Shown piece by piece: positions 45,471 to 54,178 of a stretch of 64,000 bases of DNA. The notes beneath the pieces were generated by a model. It worked only from the letters and a program-made list of their open reading frames with translations. It did not search any database and had not been told where the DNA came from. A program made the translations under genes and the position numbers. The stretch is from Paenibacillus sp. MAHUQ-63 (lineage in GTDB: Bacteria; Bacillota; Bacilli; Paenibacillales; NBRC-103111). How positions within the stretch are numbered: the first letter of the stretch is position 1; the number at the start of each line of letters is the position of its first letter. The stretch lies in NCBI RefSeq assembly GCF_028765165.1, contig NZ_JARADB010000003.1:727210-791209 (forward strand). Reading direction: 5' to 3'.

Positions 45471-47300
45471 ATGATTAAGAAAAGTAAGATTATCTTCCCC
45501 GTTATCCTCAGCGCCACTATGCTGCTAAGCGGATGCAGCCTCACAACCAAGAATGAGGCTGCCGCAACGCCAGCACCAGGAAGTGAGAACGCTGCCGTCA
45601 GCAACACTCCCGTTGATATTGAGCTGTTGGGCACGAGCGCGAATGAGACTGACCTTAACATCGTCCGCGATCAACTGACCAAGAACGGCTTCAACGTCAA
45701 ACTGAACATCCAACCGGATTACGGCACGTTCAAAGCCCAGCAGGACGCAGGCAATTTCGATATCGCCCTGTCCAGCTGGACTACCGTAACCGGCAATCCG
45801 GACTATGCGGTGCGTTCCCTCTTCAAAACTGGCGGCGACTACAGCATCATGAGCGATCCCGAGATCGACAAATTTATCGATCAAGCCGCAGCGCAGACAC
45901 CGGAACAGTACGCGGAAACATACAAGAAATTCGAGCAGCAGCTCGTTTTTGACAAAGCCTATATCGCGCCGCTCTACAACTCGCTCAAAGCCCAGGCGTT
46001 TAATCAGGATATTCTAAAGAAAGAGTCTGTACGCCTCTCGAAATCACGTTCCCTTCCATGGGAGGAGCTGGACTTCAAGGATACCTCCAAACGTGCCAAG
46101 GATCCTATCATATTGCAATCATCGCTTCCTTCATTAACGTCCCTTGACCCGATTAAGGCTAACGATGGCTCCATTAATATTATCAACACGAACATGTACG
46201 TGCGCTTGCTGAACTTAGCAGACGACGACAAGCTGACCCCCGAAGGTTCCCTGTCGTATAACTTTGCAATCGCCGAAGGCAATTCCGACTATTATTTCAT
46301 CCTGCGGGACGATATTCGATTCGCCGAGATTAAGGACAAGCTCGCGGCCGATTCCGGCGAACGCGTAGGCGGAGAAGATGTCATCTTCTCACTGAATCGC
46401 GCTAAGGACAAAAATTCCGTTCCGAATCACCGCACCTTCACTTTACATGAACATATCAAAAACGTTGAGCTTGTAACGGACCCCGCCGTTCTCGAAACCG
46501 TCAAAGTGTCAGGCAGTTCTGACACGGTCAAATCCGCATTGGAAAAAGGCCTTGATGCGAAAATTTCGTCATTGGTCTCCGACAAAGCCAAGGCCAGCAA
46601 TAAGGAAGGCAAGTATCAGATCGTTAAGCTGACAACGACGGAGCCCTTCCCGCAAGTATTGAACTATCTCGCCCACCAATCGGCGGGTATCGTCTCGAAG
46701 AAGCAAGTCCAAAGCATTAATACGTACGATGTGGCGAAATACGACGTGAATAAAGATATCTCTTACGGCGACCAGGTAACCGTTACCGAAGGCGCCAAAT
46801 ACAATAATAAGTTGTATACAAGCGGTCCTTATATCCTGTCCTATAAAAACGATTATGAGGCTGTCTTCTACAAAAACCCGGGATACATGAAAGGCACGAA
46901 ATACGAGCCCAAAGTAGACTCGATTAAAGTTCGCTTCATTAAAGACGCGGAAAGCTCCCTGTCGGCGCTAAGGAGCGGTGAGATTCATCTGTTCTACGGC
47001 GTGTCCGAGATTAAATTCGACGTTGTGAAAGCCGATAGCAAGCTTTCGCTCCAAACGATTCCTAGTAACGCTGTGTCTTACCTGTTGTTCAACACCAAGA
47101 ATCGCGAAGTGGCGAAGAGTGCCGACTTGCGCAGAGCCTTGCTGTACTCTCTGAATCAAGACGAGTTCCTGGCTTATTACAAAAACAATAAGTTCAAAGC
47201 CGTATCGACGTTGAGTCCGCTAGTCAAAACGGGCTTGGAAGTCAAAGCCGATCCGGCTAAAGCGAAAGAGTTCCTGAGCAAATATAAAACTAGCAAGTAA
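45471..47300 (+). CDS. peptide-type ABC substrate-binding lipoprotein (SBP_bac_5), apparently circularly permuted
   Basis: Extracellular lipid-anchored receptor of 609 aa. The start is ATG 45471 after AGGAGGG, lipobox LSGC near residue 22. After a linker, residues about 45-180 match the part that closes normal DppA/OppA proteins (ELLGTSANE, WTTVTGNPDYAV, IDQAAAQT, KAYIAPLYNSLKAQAF). Residues from about 205 then match the normal N-terminal half (SLDPIKANDG, YYFILRDDIRFAE, GGEDVIFSLNRAKD), then TSGPYILSYKNDYEAVF and LRRALLYSLNQDEF. The chain stops at DPAKAKEFLSKY, exactly where the C-terminal lobe would ordinarily follow. All core segments are present once but in rotated order. Confidence 0.88.
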   Translation: MIKKSKIIFPVILSATMLLSGCSLTTKNEAAATPAPGSENAAVSNTPVDIELLGTSANETDLNIVRDQLTKNGFNVKLNIQPDYGTFKAQQDAGNFDIALSSWTTVTGNPDYAVRSLFKTGGDYSIMSDPEIDKFIDQAAAQTPEQYAETYKKFEQQLVFDKAYIAPLYNSLKAQAFNQDILKKESVRLSKSRSLPWEELDFKDTSKRAKDPIILQSSLPSLTSLDPIKANDGSINIINTNMYVRLLNLADDDKLTPEGSLSYNFAIAEGNSDYYFILRDDIRFAEIKDKLAADSGERVGGEDVIFSLNRAKDKNSVPNHRTFTLHEHIKNVELVTDPAVLETVKVSGSSDTVKSALEKGLDAKISSLVSDKAKASNKEGKYQIVKLTTTEPFPQVLNYLAHQSAGIVSKKQVQSINTYDVAKYDVNKDISYGDQVTVTEGAKYNNKLYTSGPYILSYKNDYEAVFYKNPGYMKGTKYEPKVDSIKVRFIKDAESSLSALRSGEIHLFYGVSEIKFDVVKADSKLSLQTIPSNAVSYLLFNTKNREVAKSADLRRALLYSLNQDEFLAYYKNNKFKAVSTLSPLVKTGLEVKADPAKAKEFLSKYKTSK

Positions 47301-47312
47301 ACCGCATGCAAA

Positions 47313-47353
47313 AAAGACTGCCTCATTCTGAAAAATGACGTAGCAGTCTCTTT
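47313..47353 (+). terminator. terminator of the peptide transporter operon
   Basis: Hairpin AAAGACTGC ... GCAGTCTCTTT with an inner CATT / AATG stem, directly after the binding protein stop; followed by a moderate T tract. Confidence 0.7.
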
Positions 47354-47387
47354 CTTGCATCGTACTCGCAGATAGGAGCGATTAAGG

Positions 47388-47843
47388 ATGTCCTCTTCCG
47401 AAACAAACCTGGTTAAACTGTCCCAATGGGATGCGCTTATCCTGGAGTCGCTTAAGAGTCTAGGTTGGCAGGCCGATGAGCTGCTTCGCCGGGTCCGTGA
47501 CGGCGAGCTCCCCACAGACGACAGCAAATTCAAATTCGACTATACGCGCTTAACCGAGCTGGCGGGCAGCGATTCGGCTGCCTTCGAACATGCCGTCCGG
47601 CATGGGTACCGAATCAAATACAATACACTTCGCGGCATCGCCAGCTGGCTGCTGCTCGCTTACGGGCATGAAGCCGAACTAAACCTGGAGCCAAGTCGCG
47701 AATCCGTCGTGGCTCATCTTACCGAGAAGGAGCGCGACGGATTGAAAGCTGTGCTTTCCTATGGATGGGTCGTACACGGCAAACATGACGCTTCACCCGA
47801 AACGACATCTACTTACATCATCGAGCCATTGGTCCGAGGTTGA
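47388..47843 (+). CDS. hypothetical protein downstream of the peptide transporter
   Basis: Unrecognised soluble protein of 151 aa with no signal peptide or membrane segment. It is acidic and mostly helical by eye, with a QWDALILESLKSLGWQADELLRRV start, a central HAVRHGYRIKYNTLRGIASWLLLAYG and a HLTEKERDGLKAVLSYGW segment. ATG 47388 is preceded by TAGGAG. It follows the operon terminator by 35 bp, so it may depend on read-through. It has its own terminator. A regulatory or accessory role for the transporter is possible but nothing in the sequence shows it. Confidence 0.75.
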   Translation: MSSSETNLVKLSQWDALILESLKSLGWQADELLRRVRDGELPTDDSKFKFDYTRLTELAGSDSAAFEHAVRHGYRIKYNTLRGIASWLLLAYGHEAELNLEPSRESVVAHLTEKERDGLKAVLSYGWVVHGKHDASPETTSTYIIEPLVRG

Positions 47844-47857
47844 TGTTAGATATGACT

Positions 47858-47895
47858 AGACAGCCCTTTCGTCATTCATGGCGGAAGGGCTGTCT
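47858..47895 (+). terminator. terminator after the 151-aa protein gene
   Basis: Stem AGACAGCCCTT / AAGGGCTGTCT with an inner CG pair; the T tract is weak. Confidence 0.65.
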
Positions 47896-47960
47896 TGCGT
47901 ATCCAACCGATTTCGTTATTGTTATTATTATTGTAAAACTTTCGATTCCCATCCTGGTAA

Positions 47961-47969
47961 TGGTATAAT
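47961..47969 (+). promoter_or_regulatory. extended -10 promoter of the AHSA1 gene
   Basis: TGGTATAAT, an extended -10 element, about 40 bp upstream of the ATG. Confidence 0.55.
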
Positions 47970-48009
47970 TAGTCAGAAGTCCAAATCTCTATAGTGAGGC
48001 GGTAGGATA

Positions 48010-48438
48010 ATGGAAACAGGTAACAAAGTGACAATAACGGTTGAAACCACAGTCCATGCACCGGTTGAGAAAGTATGGGCCAATTGGACGGAACCGCAGC
48101 ACATTACGCAATGGTCTTTCGCTTCCGATGACTGGCATGCGCCGAACGCTGAAAATGATTTAAGGGCTGGCGGTAAATTCCTAACCCGAATGGAAGCTAA
48201 GGATGGCAGCTTTGGCTTTGATTTTGGCGGTGTGTATGATGAAGTGAAAACAAACGAATTGCTTGTGTACACGCTCGGAGATGGCAGACAAGTGACCATT
48301 CATTTTACTGCGCAAGGTAATGACACCAGAATTGTTGAAGAGTTTGAAGCGGAAGGAACGCATCCCGTCGAGCAGCAGCAAGCAGGCTGGCAGGCGTTTC
48401 TTGACAATTTCAAGAAATATACGGAGAATGCTAAGTAA
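48010..48438 (+). CDS. SRPBCC/AHSA1 family protein
   Basis: Small cytoplasmic protein of 142 aa with the START-like hydrophobic-pocket fold of the AHSA1 group. It begins VTVETTVHAPVEKVWANWTEPQHITQW, a family hallmark, and ends GWQAFLDNFKKYTE. Members bind small hydrophobic ligands; the biological role is mostly unknown. It is a single-gene unit with an extended -10 promoter and a strong terminator. The start ATG 48010 is preceded by GAGGCGGTAGG. Confidence 0.88.
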   Translation: METGNKVTITVETTVHAPVEKVWANWTEPQHITQWSFASDDWHAPNAENDLRAGGKFLTRMEAKDGSFGFDFGGVYDEVKTNELLVYTLGDGRQVTIHFTAQGNDTRIVEEFEAEGTHPVEQQQAGWQAFLDNFKKYTENAK

Positions 48439-48460
48439 TCTTGGGCATACCCATAGAAAT

Positions 48461-48482
48461 AAACCTTCCTTTCGGAAGGTTT
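48461..48482 (+). terminator. terminator of the AHSA1 gene
   Basis: Perfect stem AAACCTTCC / GGAAGGTTT with a four-base loop, followed by ATTTTTAT. Confidence 0.9.
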
Positions 48483-48486
48483 ATTT

Positions 48487-48678
48487 TTATGGCTCGAACA
48501 CCTTAATTTTCCTTAAGTTCGCGCTGATTCTATCATAAATAAGTATATTGCCTGTGGAATCAATCGCATATTCGGGGGATATGCCTAACGTAAATCGTGA
48601 TTCTTGGGGATACCCCGCCTTAGTAGGCATAGGTTCATAGTTACCGGTCAGATTGTTATAGAGTTCATCCGGATTCAA
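48487..48678 (-). pseudogene. probable gene remnant, C-terminal 60 residues
   Basis: An open frame of 63 codons whose translation looks protein-like (GISPEYAIDSTGNILIYDRISANLRKIKVFEP) but whose only start, TTG 48678, lies inside the tail of the adenine deaminase terminator and has no ribosome binding site. It could be the broken 3' end of an extracytoplasmic or propeller-type protein. Not recognised. Confidence 0.3.
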
Positions 48679-48684
48679 CGCAAA

Positions 48685-48708
48685 AAGCCGCGATTGACGC
48701 AGCGGCTT
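48685..48708 (-). terminator. terminator of the nucleoside salvage operon
   Basis: Stem AAGCCGC / GCGGCTT with a ten-base loop, followed on the minus strand by five T, just after the adenine deaminase stop codon. Confidence 0.85.
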
Positions 48709-48717
48709 CCTGCTGGA

Positions 48718-50433
48718 TTATATACGATTGATAAGGAGAGGCACGACAGCCCCCTGATTCACGTCGATTAAGCCGAAGTCGGTGATTTTCAAAGCCGGAC
48801 TGACAGGCAGTGAATGCGTGCTGATGGACATGATCGGATTATAATGGCTATAGCCTAACGACTCCATCGCTTTCCGCAATTGTTCCACTTCCGACGCAAC
48901 CTCTTCGAGCGGCGCTTCGGTCAGAATCCCGCCAACCGGCAGCTTCAGACCGGCGATCACTTTGCCATCCTCTACGACGCTGAAGCCCCCTTGATTGCGA
49001 ATCACTTCATTGGCGGCGATCATCATATCGCGGGCATTGTGTCCGACAACGAGCAAATTATGATTATCGTGGGAATAGGTCGTCGCCACTGCGCCGCGCT
49101 TAATCGTATCGCCGCCAATCAAACCGTAAGCGCGGTTGCCGTTTTTCCCATACCGTTCGAATGTAGCAATAAGTCCCTTGCCGCTTTCCTGCCAGCGGAG
49201 CTCCCCCGCGTGAACATCCACCTCAACGTGCTGTTCTTCCGTGAACGTTGATCCGTTCTTCACCATCATGGCGCGGCAAGCATAACGGCCATCCGCCGCT
49301 TCCGCCTTGACAGCGAAATCGGCTTCCGTTAACAGCGGCATATGGACGCTCTCATAATAATGCGCAGGAAAAGCTGGAGAGCTTGCCGTATACGTGTACG
49401 CCTCCTGAACATCATAGACCTTGCGTCCGTTCTTGAAGACTTGATCGATCGTCAAATGATCAAGATCGGTTACTAATTGAAAGTCACCGATTTTGCCCGG
49501 CGCAATTACGCCGCGGTCATACATTCGCATTCTTTTGGCCGGCGACAGCGTACTGGCATAAATCGCATGCTCCGGTTTCATGCCCATCCGGATCGCTTTA
49601 CAGACAATATGGTTCAAGTGCCCCCTCCGCTCGAACGAATCTGCCATCACATCGTCGGTTACAAAGCAGTAATGCTCGGACACCTCATGCTCCATCAAAT
49701 ACGCCATCACTTCAGGCGTCATGGATTTCTCCTGAATCTCAATGAACATACCTGCCGCGATCCGGGCCTCCATGCCCTCAATCGTCTGGTGCGTATGGTC
49801 GGAATCGACCCCGCTGTAGATCATCCGGTGCAAATCCAGATCCAATAATTTCGGCACATGCCCCTCAATAATGAGATGAGGATAATTCTTACGAATATGG
49901 CGCAGAATTTGGTTCGTTTTGCAGTCCGGATCCGTGATCACGTCAACATAATTCATAATCTCGCCCAAACAAATAATTCGCTCCGTCCGCAGCAGCTCAT
50001 CCAGATCCGCAATCTCGATCGAGCCCCCGGTCGTTTCCATCGAAGTGGCCGGTACCGAGCTTGGAATGGCATAGAACATATCCGCCGTGCAATTCTTGCT
50101 GGCCTTGATGAATTCCTTAACCCCGTCAAGACCGAACACGTTGGCGATCTCATGAGGCTCCGGCACGATCGTCGTCACACCGTTGCGAATGAGACCGTAG
50201 GAGAACGTCTCCGGCGTGACCATCGTACTTTCAATATGCAGATGGATATCAATGAGACCGGGGATCATGTAACGCCCGTCCCCATCTACGGTTTCGGCCG
50301 CTTCGAACGTGTCCGCGCCATTCTTCCCGATATATAGAAACTTGCCATCCAGCAAGGCGGCGTTGCCCTTAATGAATGTCTTGAAGTAGCTATTGTATAT
50401 CTGTACATTCTCGATCAGCAAATCTACTTGCAT
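48718..50433 (-). CDS. ade: adenine deaminase
   Basis: Cytoplasmic metal-dependent amidohydrolase of 571 aa that converts adenine to hypoxanthine and ammonia. The metal-binding IDIHLHIEST motif near residue 62, EPHEIANVFG, GEIMNYVDVI, EGHVP and HNLLVVGHNA are typical of bacterial Ade/YerA proteins. It is the last gene of the binding protein, nucleoside hydrolase, permease, permease, ATPase series, 21 bp after the ATPase gene, which fits salvage of adenine released from imported adenosine. The start ATG 50433 has GGAGG upstream. A strong terminator follows. Confidence 0.95.
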   Translation of the reverse strand: MQVDLLIENVQIYNSYFKTFIKGNAALLDGKFLYIGKNGADTFEAAETVDGDGRYMIPGLIDIHLHIESTMVTPETFSYGLIRNGVTTIVPEPHEIANVFGLDGVKEFIKASKNCTADMFYAIPSSVPATSMETTGGSIEIADLDELLRTERIICLGEIMNYVDVITDPDCKTNQILRHIRKNYPHLIIEGHVPKLLDLDLHRMIYSGVDSDHTHQTIEGMEARIAAGMFIEIQEKSMTPEVMAYLMEHEVSEHYCFVTDDVMADSFERRGHLNHIVCKAIRMGMKPEHAIYASTLSPAKRMRMYDRGVIAPGKIGDFQLVTDLDHLTIDQVFKNGRKVYDVQEAYTYTASSPAFPAHYYESVHMPLLTEADFAVKAEAADGRYACRAMMVKNGSTFTEEQHVEVDVHAGELRWQESGKGLIATFERYGKNGNRAYGLIGGDTIKRGAVATTYSHDNHNLLVVGHNARDMMIAANEVIRNQGGFSVVEDGKVIAGLKLPVGGILTEAPLEEVASEVEQLRKAMESLGYSHYNPIMSISTHSLPVSPALKITDFGLIDVNQGAVVPLLINRI

Positions 50434-50454
50434 ATGTCTTAACCTCCAAGTACA

Positions 50455-51516
50455 CTACTCAACTAATACCAATTTCTCGCTTGGAAAATGAAGCCCTACC
50501 TCTTGACCGTTCGCATACGGAGTTTCCATCTCTTTATTCACGGTGAAATCTCCCAGCGGCGTTTCAACGACATATTGATAGCTTCTCCCCAAGAAGGTGC
50601 TCACCTTCACACGGCCCGTCAAGCGATTCGGCCCATCCTCGATTTCGGCAGGCAGTCCGATCCCCACGTCGTCCGGGCGAATAGCCCCTTTCAGGCCAAG
50701 CTGCTCGCCTTTACCGGCATCCTTCGTTACCGTGAACATGCGTTCTTTCACCTTCAAGGCGATATGTTCGTTGGTATCAAATCTTGTATCAAAGGTGATG
50801 AAATTCGTAAACCCGATGAATCTGGCAACGAACTCCGTTTTCGGATATTTGAAAATCGTCGCCGGTGCGCCTAATTGCTCGATAATCCCTTTATTCATAA
50901 TGGCAACTTGATCCGAGATCGAGAAACATTCCTCTTGATCATGGGAAACATAAACCGTGGTGATCCCCAGCTCCTGCTGGATCCGCCGGATCTCGACCCG
51001 CATGTTGATGCGCAGATTGGCGTCCAGGTTGCTTAGGGGCTCGTCGAAGAGCAGCAGCTCGGGCTCGATGACTAGTGCTCTGGCGATGGCTACCCGCTGT
51101 CTTTGGCCTCCCGAGAGCTCTTTCGGATAACGCTTCTCGAATCCGGACAAGCTGACGACATCCAGAATCTTCCGGACACGACGATCCAGCTCGGCGCCGC
51201 TCACCTTCCGAAGGCGAAGGCCGAAGGCGACATTATCATAAATCGACAAGTGCGGAAACAAGGCGTAGCTCTGGAAAACGAAGCCGAAATTGCGCTTGTT
51301 AACAGGGATGCGTGTGTAATCTTTGCCGTTTAAAGCGAATTTGCCGGCCTTAGCTTCCAGGAATCCGGCGATGAGCCGTAACGTCGTCGTTTTGCCGCAA
51401 CCGCTTGGCCCTAGCAGCGAAATCAAGTTTCCTTTGTCTACTTGCAAGTTGAAGTCCTTCAAAATATATTGCTGATCATAGGCTACAGAAATATTCTCCA
51501 GCGTAAGCAATGCCAT
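50455..51516 (-). CDS. ABC transporter ATP-binding protein (PotA/FbpC type)
   Basis: Cytoplasmic ATPase of 353 aa with Walker A GPSGCGKT, signature LSGGQRQR, Walker B LLLFDEP, switch His in VSHDQ and a C-terminal TOBE domain. It energises the two Pot-type permeases encoded just upstream. The start ATG 51516 has GGAGGG upstream. By sequence it groups with polyamine/iron/thiamine-type importers, but the operon context points to purine nucleosides. Confidence 0.93.
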   Translation of the reverse strand: MALLTLENISVAYDQQYILKDFNLQVDKGNLISLLGPSGCGKTTTLRLIAGFLEAKAGKFALNGKDYTRIPVNKRNFGFVFQSYALFPHLSIYDNVAFGLRLRKVSGAELDRRVRKILDVVSLSGFEKRYPKELSGGQRQRVAIARALVIEPELLLFDEPLSNLDANLRINMRVEIRRIQQELGITTVYVSHDQEECFSISDQVAIMNKGIIEQLGAPATIFKYPKTEFVARFIGFTNFITFDTRFDTNEHIALKVKERMFTVTKDAGKGEQLGLKGAIRPDDVGIGLPAEIEDGPNRLTGRVKVSTFLGRSYQYVVETPLGDFTVNKEMETPYANGQEVGLHFPSEKLVLVE

Positions 51517-51531
51517 GGATGTAACCCTCCG

Positions 51532-52320
51532 TTATCGTTTGGTGAAGTAGGATAATCCCATCAACCGTTCAATGATGAACATAAGTACCGCGGTGAAGAT
51601 CATGAGCAGGACCGAAATAGCGGCAATCGTCGGGTCAAAATGATTCTCCACATAGGTCAGCATTTGGATAGGCAGCGTGCTGACCCCCGGCCCTGTCATG
51701 AAGACCGAGATGTCGACATTATTAAACGATTCCAGGAAGGCAATCAGAATCGCCGCAATAATACCGGATTTGATGTTCGGCAGAACGACTGTGAAAAAAG
51801 TTTTCAATTGGCCGGAGCCCAGACTTAATGCCGCTTCTTCAATGGCAAAATCGAAATTCGCCAAGCTCGAGGCAATGACTCTAATAATGAAAGGTAGCAT
51901 AATCACCGTGTGCCCGATCAGCAAGGCTGCATAGATGGGAAGGTGATAAGTGACGATCAAATACTTCAGCATCGTGAACCCCAGCACGATACCCGGAATA
52001 AGCACGGGAGAAATAAAAACGGCATTGAGCGCCTCTTTCCCCTTAAACGAAAACCGGCTTAACGCATAGGCGGCCGGAATGCCAAGCAGCAGAGCGAACA
52101 GATTGCCGATCAGCGATACGATGACAGAGGTGACCGCGGTCGTCATGAACATCTTGACTTCCAGAATGTTGCGGTACCACTTCAACGAGAATCCTGTCGG
52201 CGGAAATTTCAATACGCTTCCCGGCTCGAATGAAGCAAAAGCTATAATAACGAGCGGCCCGAGCAAGAATACATAGACAAGAAACGTAAATAAGGCCAGT
52301 CCTCGATTCTTTTCCCGCAT
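51532..52320 (-). CDS. ABC transporter permease (PotC type)
   Basis: Inner-membrane permease of 262 aa with about six membrane segments and the EAA loop EEAALSLGSGQLKTFFTVVLP. It begins five bases after its PotB-type partner ends (ATG 52320 close behind the TAA/GGGTAGTAAT region), so the two are coupled. Part of the nucleoside import operon. Confidence 0.92.
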   Translation of the reverse strand: MREKNRGLALFTFLVYVFLLGPLVIIAFASFEPGSVLKFPPTGFSLKWYRNILEVKMFMTTAVTSVIVSLIGNLFALLLGIPAAYALSRFSFKGKEALNAVFISPVLIPGIVLGFTMLKYLIVTYHLPIYAALLIGHTVIMLPFIIRVIASSLANFDFAIEEAALSLGSGQLKTFFTVVLPNIKSGIIAAILIAFLESFNNVDISVFMTGPGVSTLPIQMLTYVENHFDPTIAAISVLLMIFTAVLMFIIERLMGLSYFTKR

Positions 52321-52324
52321 ATTA

Positions 52325-53146
52325 CTACCCCTTCGGATTTAATTTGGTCGCCAGCTTGTTCATCAGTGCGATGACGACGAAGGTAATCACGATCATAATG
52401 ACGGCGATGACGGAAGCAAGATACCAATCGTTGAGCGTAATCGCATTCTGATAGAGGAAGGTGGAGATGACCCGCTGCTTGCCTCCGAGCAATGCAGGCG
52501 TCGTGTACGCCGTCAAGCTTCCGACAAAAACAAGAATACTGCCTATGATTAGGCCCGGCACGCTGAGCGGCACGATGACTTTGACGAAGGCCGTGAACCG
52601 GTTAGCGCCCAAGCTCTCCGCCGCTTTGATCAGATCCGGATCAATATTCTCAAGAACGCCGACCAGCGTAATCAGAATGAGCGGCAGGAACAAATGGATC
52701 AGACCGATCATCATCGCTGCCGGCGTGTACAAAATATCAAGCGGCTCTTGAATGAGACCGATGGCAAGCAGCACATTATTAAGCAATCCTTTTTTTCCCA
52801 AAATGATCATCCAGCTGAACGACCTGACCACAGAGCTCGTCAACAGCGGAAATATCGCTAAGGCCAGCAGAACCGCCTTCATTCTCGGACTCTGCTTAGA
52901 AATGTAATAAGCGACCGGAAAGCCCAGCAAGATACAAAGCAGCGTGGTTACGAGGCTGACACGCAGCGTCGTCAACACGATCTTAAGAAAATAAGGGTCT
53001 TTGAAGAAATTCATGTAGCCACCGAACGTAAATGACCCTTTGTCAAAAAAAGTTGAACCTATCGTCAGAAGGATCGGGACTACCATGAATACCGTCAGGA
53101 ACAAAAGTCCCGGCAGCAAAAGCAAATATAAGTACGTTTTTTTCAT
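52325..53146 (-). CDS. ABC transporter permease (PotB type)
   Basis: Inner-membrane permease of 273 aa with six membrane segments and loop KAAESLGANRFTAFVKVIVP, the PotB/PotH signature. ATG 53146 follows AGGAGTAAGCTGC. It lies 27 bp after the nucleoside hydrolase gene. With the PotC-type protein it forms the channel for the lipoprotein encoded at the head of the operon. Confidence 0.92.
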   Translation of the reverse strand: MKKTYLYLLLLPGLLFLTVFMVVPILLTIGSTFFDKGSFTFGGYMNFFKDPYFLKIVLTTLRVSLVTTLLCILLGFPVAYYISKQSPRMKAVLLALAIFPLLTSSVVRSFSWMIILGKKGLLNNVLLAIGLIQEPLDILYTPAAMMIGLIHLFLPLILITLVGVLENIDPDLIKAAESLGANRFTAFVKVIVPLSVPGLIIGSILVFVGSLTAYTTPALLGGKQRVISTFLYQNAITLNDWYLASVIAVIMIVITFVVIALMNKLATKLNPKG

Positions 53147-53173
53147 GCAGCTTACTCCTGTTCCTAAGGTTCG

Positions 53174-54106
53174 CTAAGCACGCAGCGTGCGGATGAAAAG
53201 TTGGAGAAATTCGTCGGCCGATACCTCTAAACACACATGAACATTAGCTTCTCGCGCCAGACGGCCTTGGAAATCGCAGACCGTTTGCCCGTCGCAGAGC
53301 TCGCTTCGCGTTTCAACATCAACATAATACTGTTTGGTTGTAACCAGCCCTTTATTCAGTGCCACCCCGACAGCAAGCGGGTCGTGCAAGGCACAAGCTC
53401 TAACTCCGTTGCGTTCATAGTAACGCTCCATATACGCCGCTGTGCTTTCTTTGACATACCGGCCAATCGGCGAGTCCCCGAGCTGGCGGATATGCTCCTC
53501 TGTCAGCAGCGCTTTCCGGGTTACATCCAACCCAACGAGCGTTAACGCCGGGAAACCCGCTTGGCAGACGATCTTGGCGGCTTCCGGATCGACGTACATA
53601 TTGAATTCCGCCGTAGGGGTTACATTGCCGAAGCCTTGGACGACGCCGCCCATCACGATGACTTCCTGTACCTGATGAACGAGTTCAGGATACTTCATAA
53701 CAGCCAAAGCCAGATTCGTTAACGGTGCTGTCATGACCAGCGTGACTTCTCCCGGATGGCGCTTCACTTGGTCGATGATGAAATCAACGGCATGCCCTTC
53801 TGCAGCCTGTATATGAACCGGCATATCGCTTAATGCGCCGCCAAGCCCGTCATGACCATGAACGCGATGCTCGAAAAAAGTTCCCCGCATCAAAGGCTTG
53901 TTCGCTCCTTTGATAACCGGGATCTCATGCTCCATGCCAAGCAGCTGCAGGATCTTGCAAGTATTCTTCGTTGCTTGGTCCAATGAGACGTTGCCGTTCA
54001 CCGTCGTGATCCCAAGCACATCCATCTCTCCGCTGCGGACGGCGAGCAGAATGCCTAACGCATCGTCGATTCCCGTATCCACATCGAGGATGACCTTTTT
54101 TTTCAT
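53174..54106 (-). CDS. purine/pyrimidine nucleoside hydrolase (IunH family)
   Basis: Calcium-dependent N-ribohydrolase of 310 aa that splits ribonucleosides to base and ribose in the cytoplasm. The metal motif DVDTGIDDA is at residues 6-14; TAPLTNLALA, VMGG and the C-terminal HDPLAVG (His-Asp of the active site) are present. The start ATG 54106 has AGAAGGGGGC upstream. It is located between the binding lipoprotein and the permeases of the same operon, and adenine deaminase ends the operon, so adenosine or a similar purine nucleoside is the likely substrate. Confidence 0.93.
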   Translation of the reverse strand: MKKKVILDVDTGIDDALGILLAVRSGEMDVLGITTVNGNVSLDQATKNTCKILQLLGMEHEIPVIKGANKPLMRGTFFEHRVHGHDGLGGALSDMPVHIQAAEGHAVDFIIDQVKRHPGEVTLVMTAPLTNLALAVMKYPELVHQVQEVIVMGGVVQGFGNVTPTAEFNMYVDPEAAKIVCQAGFPALTLVGLDVTRKALLTEEHIRQLGDSPIGRYVKESTAAYMERYYERNGVRACALHDPLAVGVALNKGLVTTKQYYVDVETRSELCDGQTVCDFQGRLAREANVHVCLEVSADEFLQLFIRTLRA

Positions 54107-54137
54107 GACTGTGCCCCCTTCTAGTCCATTTGAAAAA

Positions 54138-54168
54138 ACAAGGGTATATCCTGTTCATATACCCTTGT
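54138..54168 (-). terminator. attenuator between binding lipoprotein and nucleoside hydrolase genes
   Basis: Perfect 12-bp stem ACAAGGGTATAT / ATATACCCTTGT with a seven-base loop, followed on the minus strand by six T. Being inside the operon, it should give high binding protein and lower enzyme/permease expression. Confidence 0.85.
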
Positions 54169-54178
54169 GTGCATGTAT

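Noticed and set aside
45471-47300. Fusion of two partial receptors or an assembly error
   Set aside because: Each segment occurs once, the frame is continuous over 609 codons with a single lipobox, and the order is a simple rotation, which fits permutation better than a chimera.
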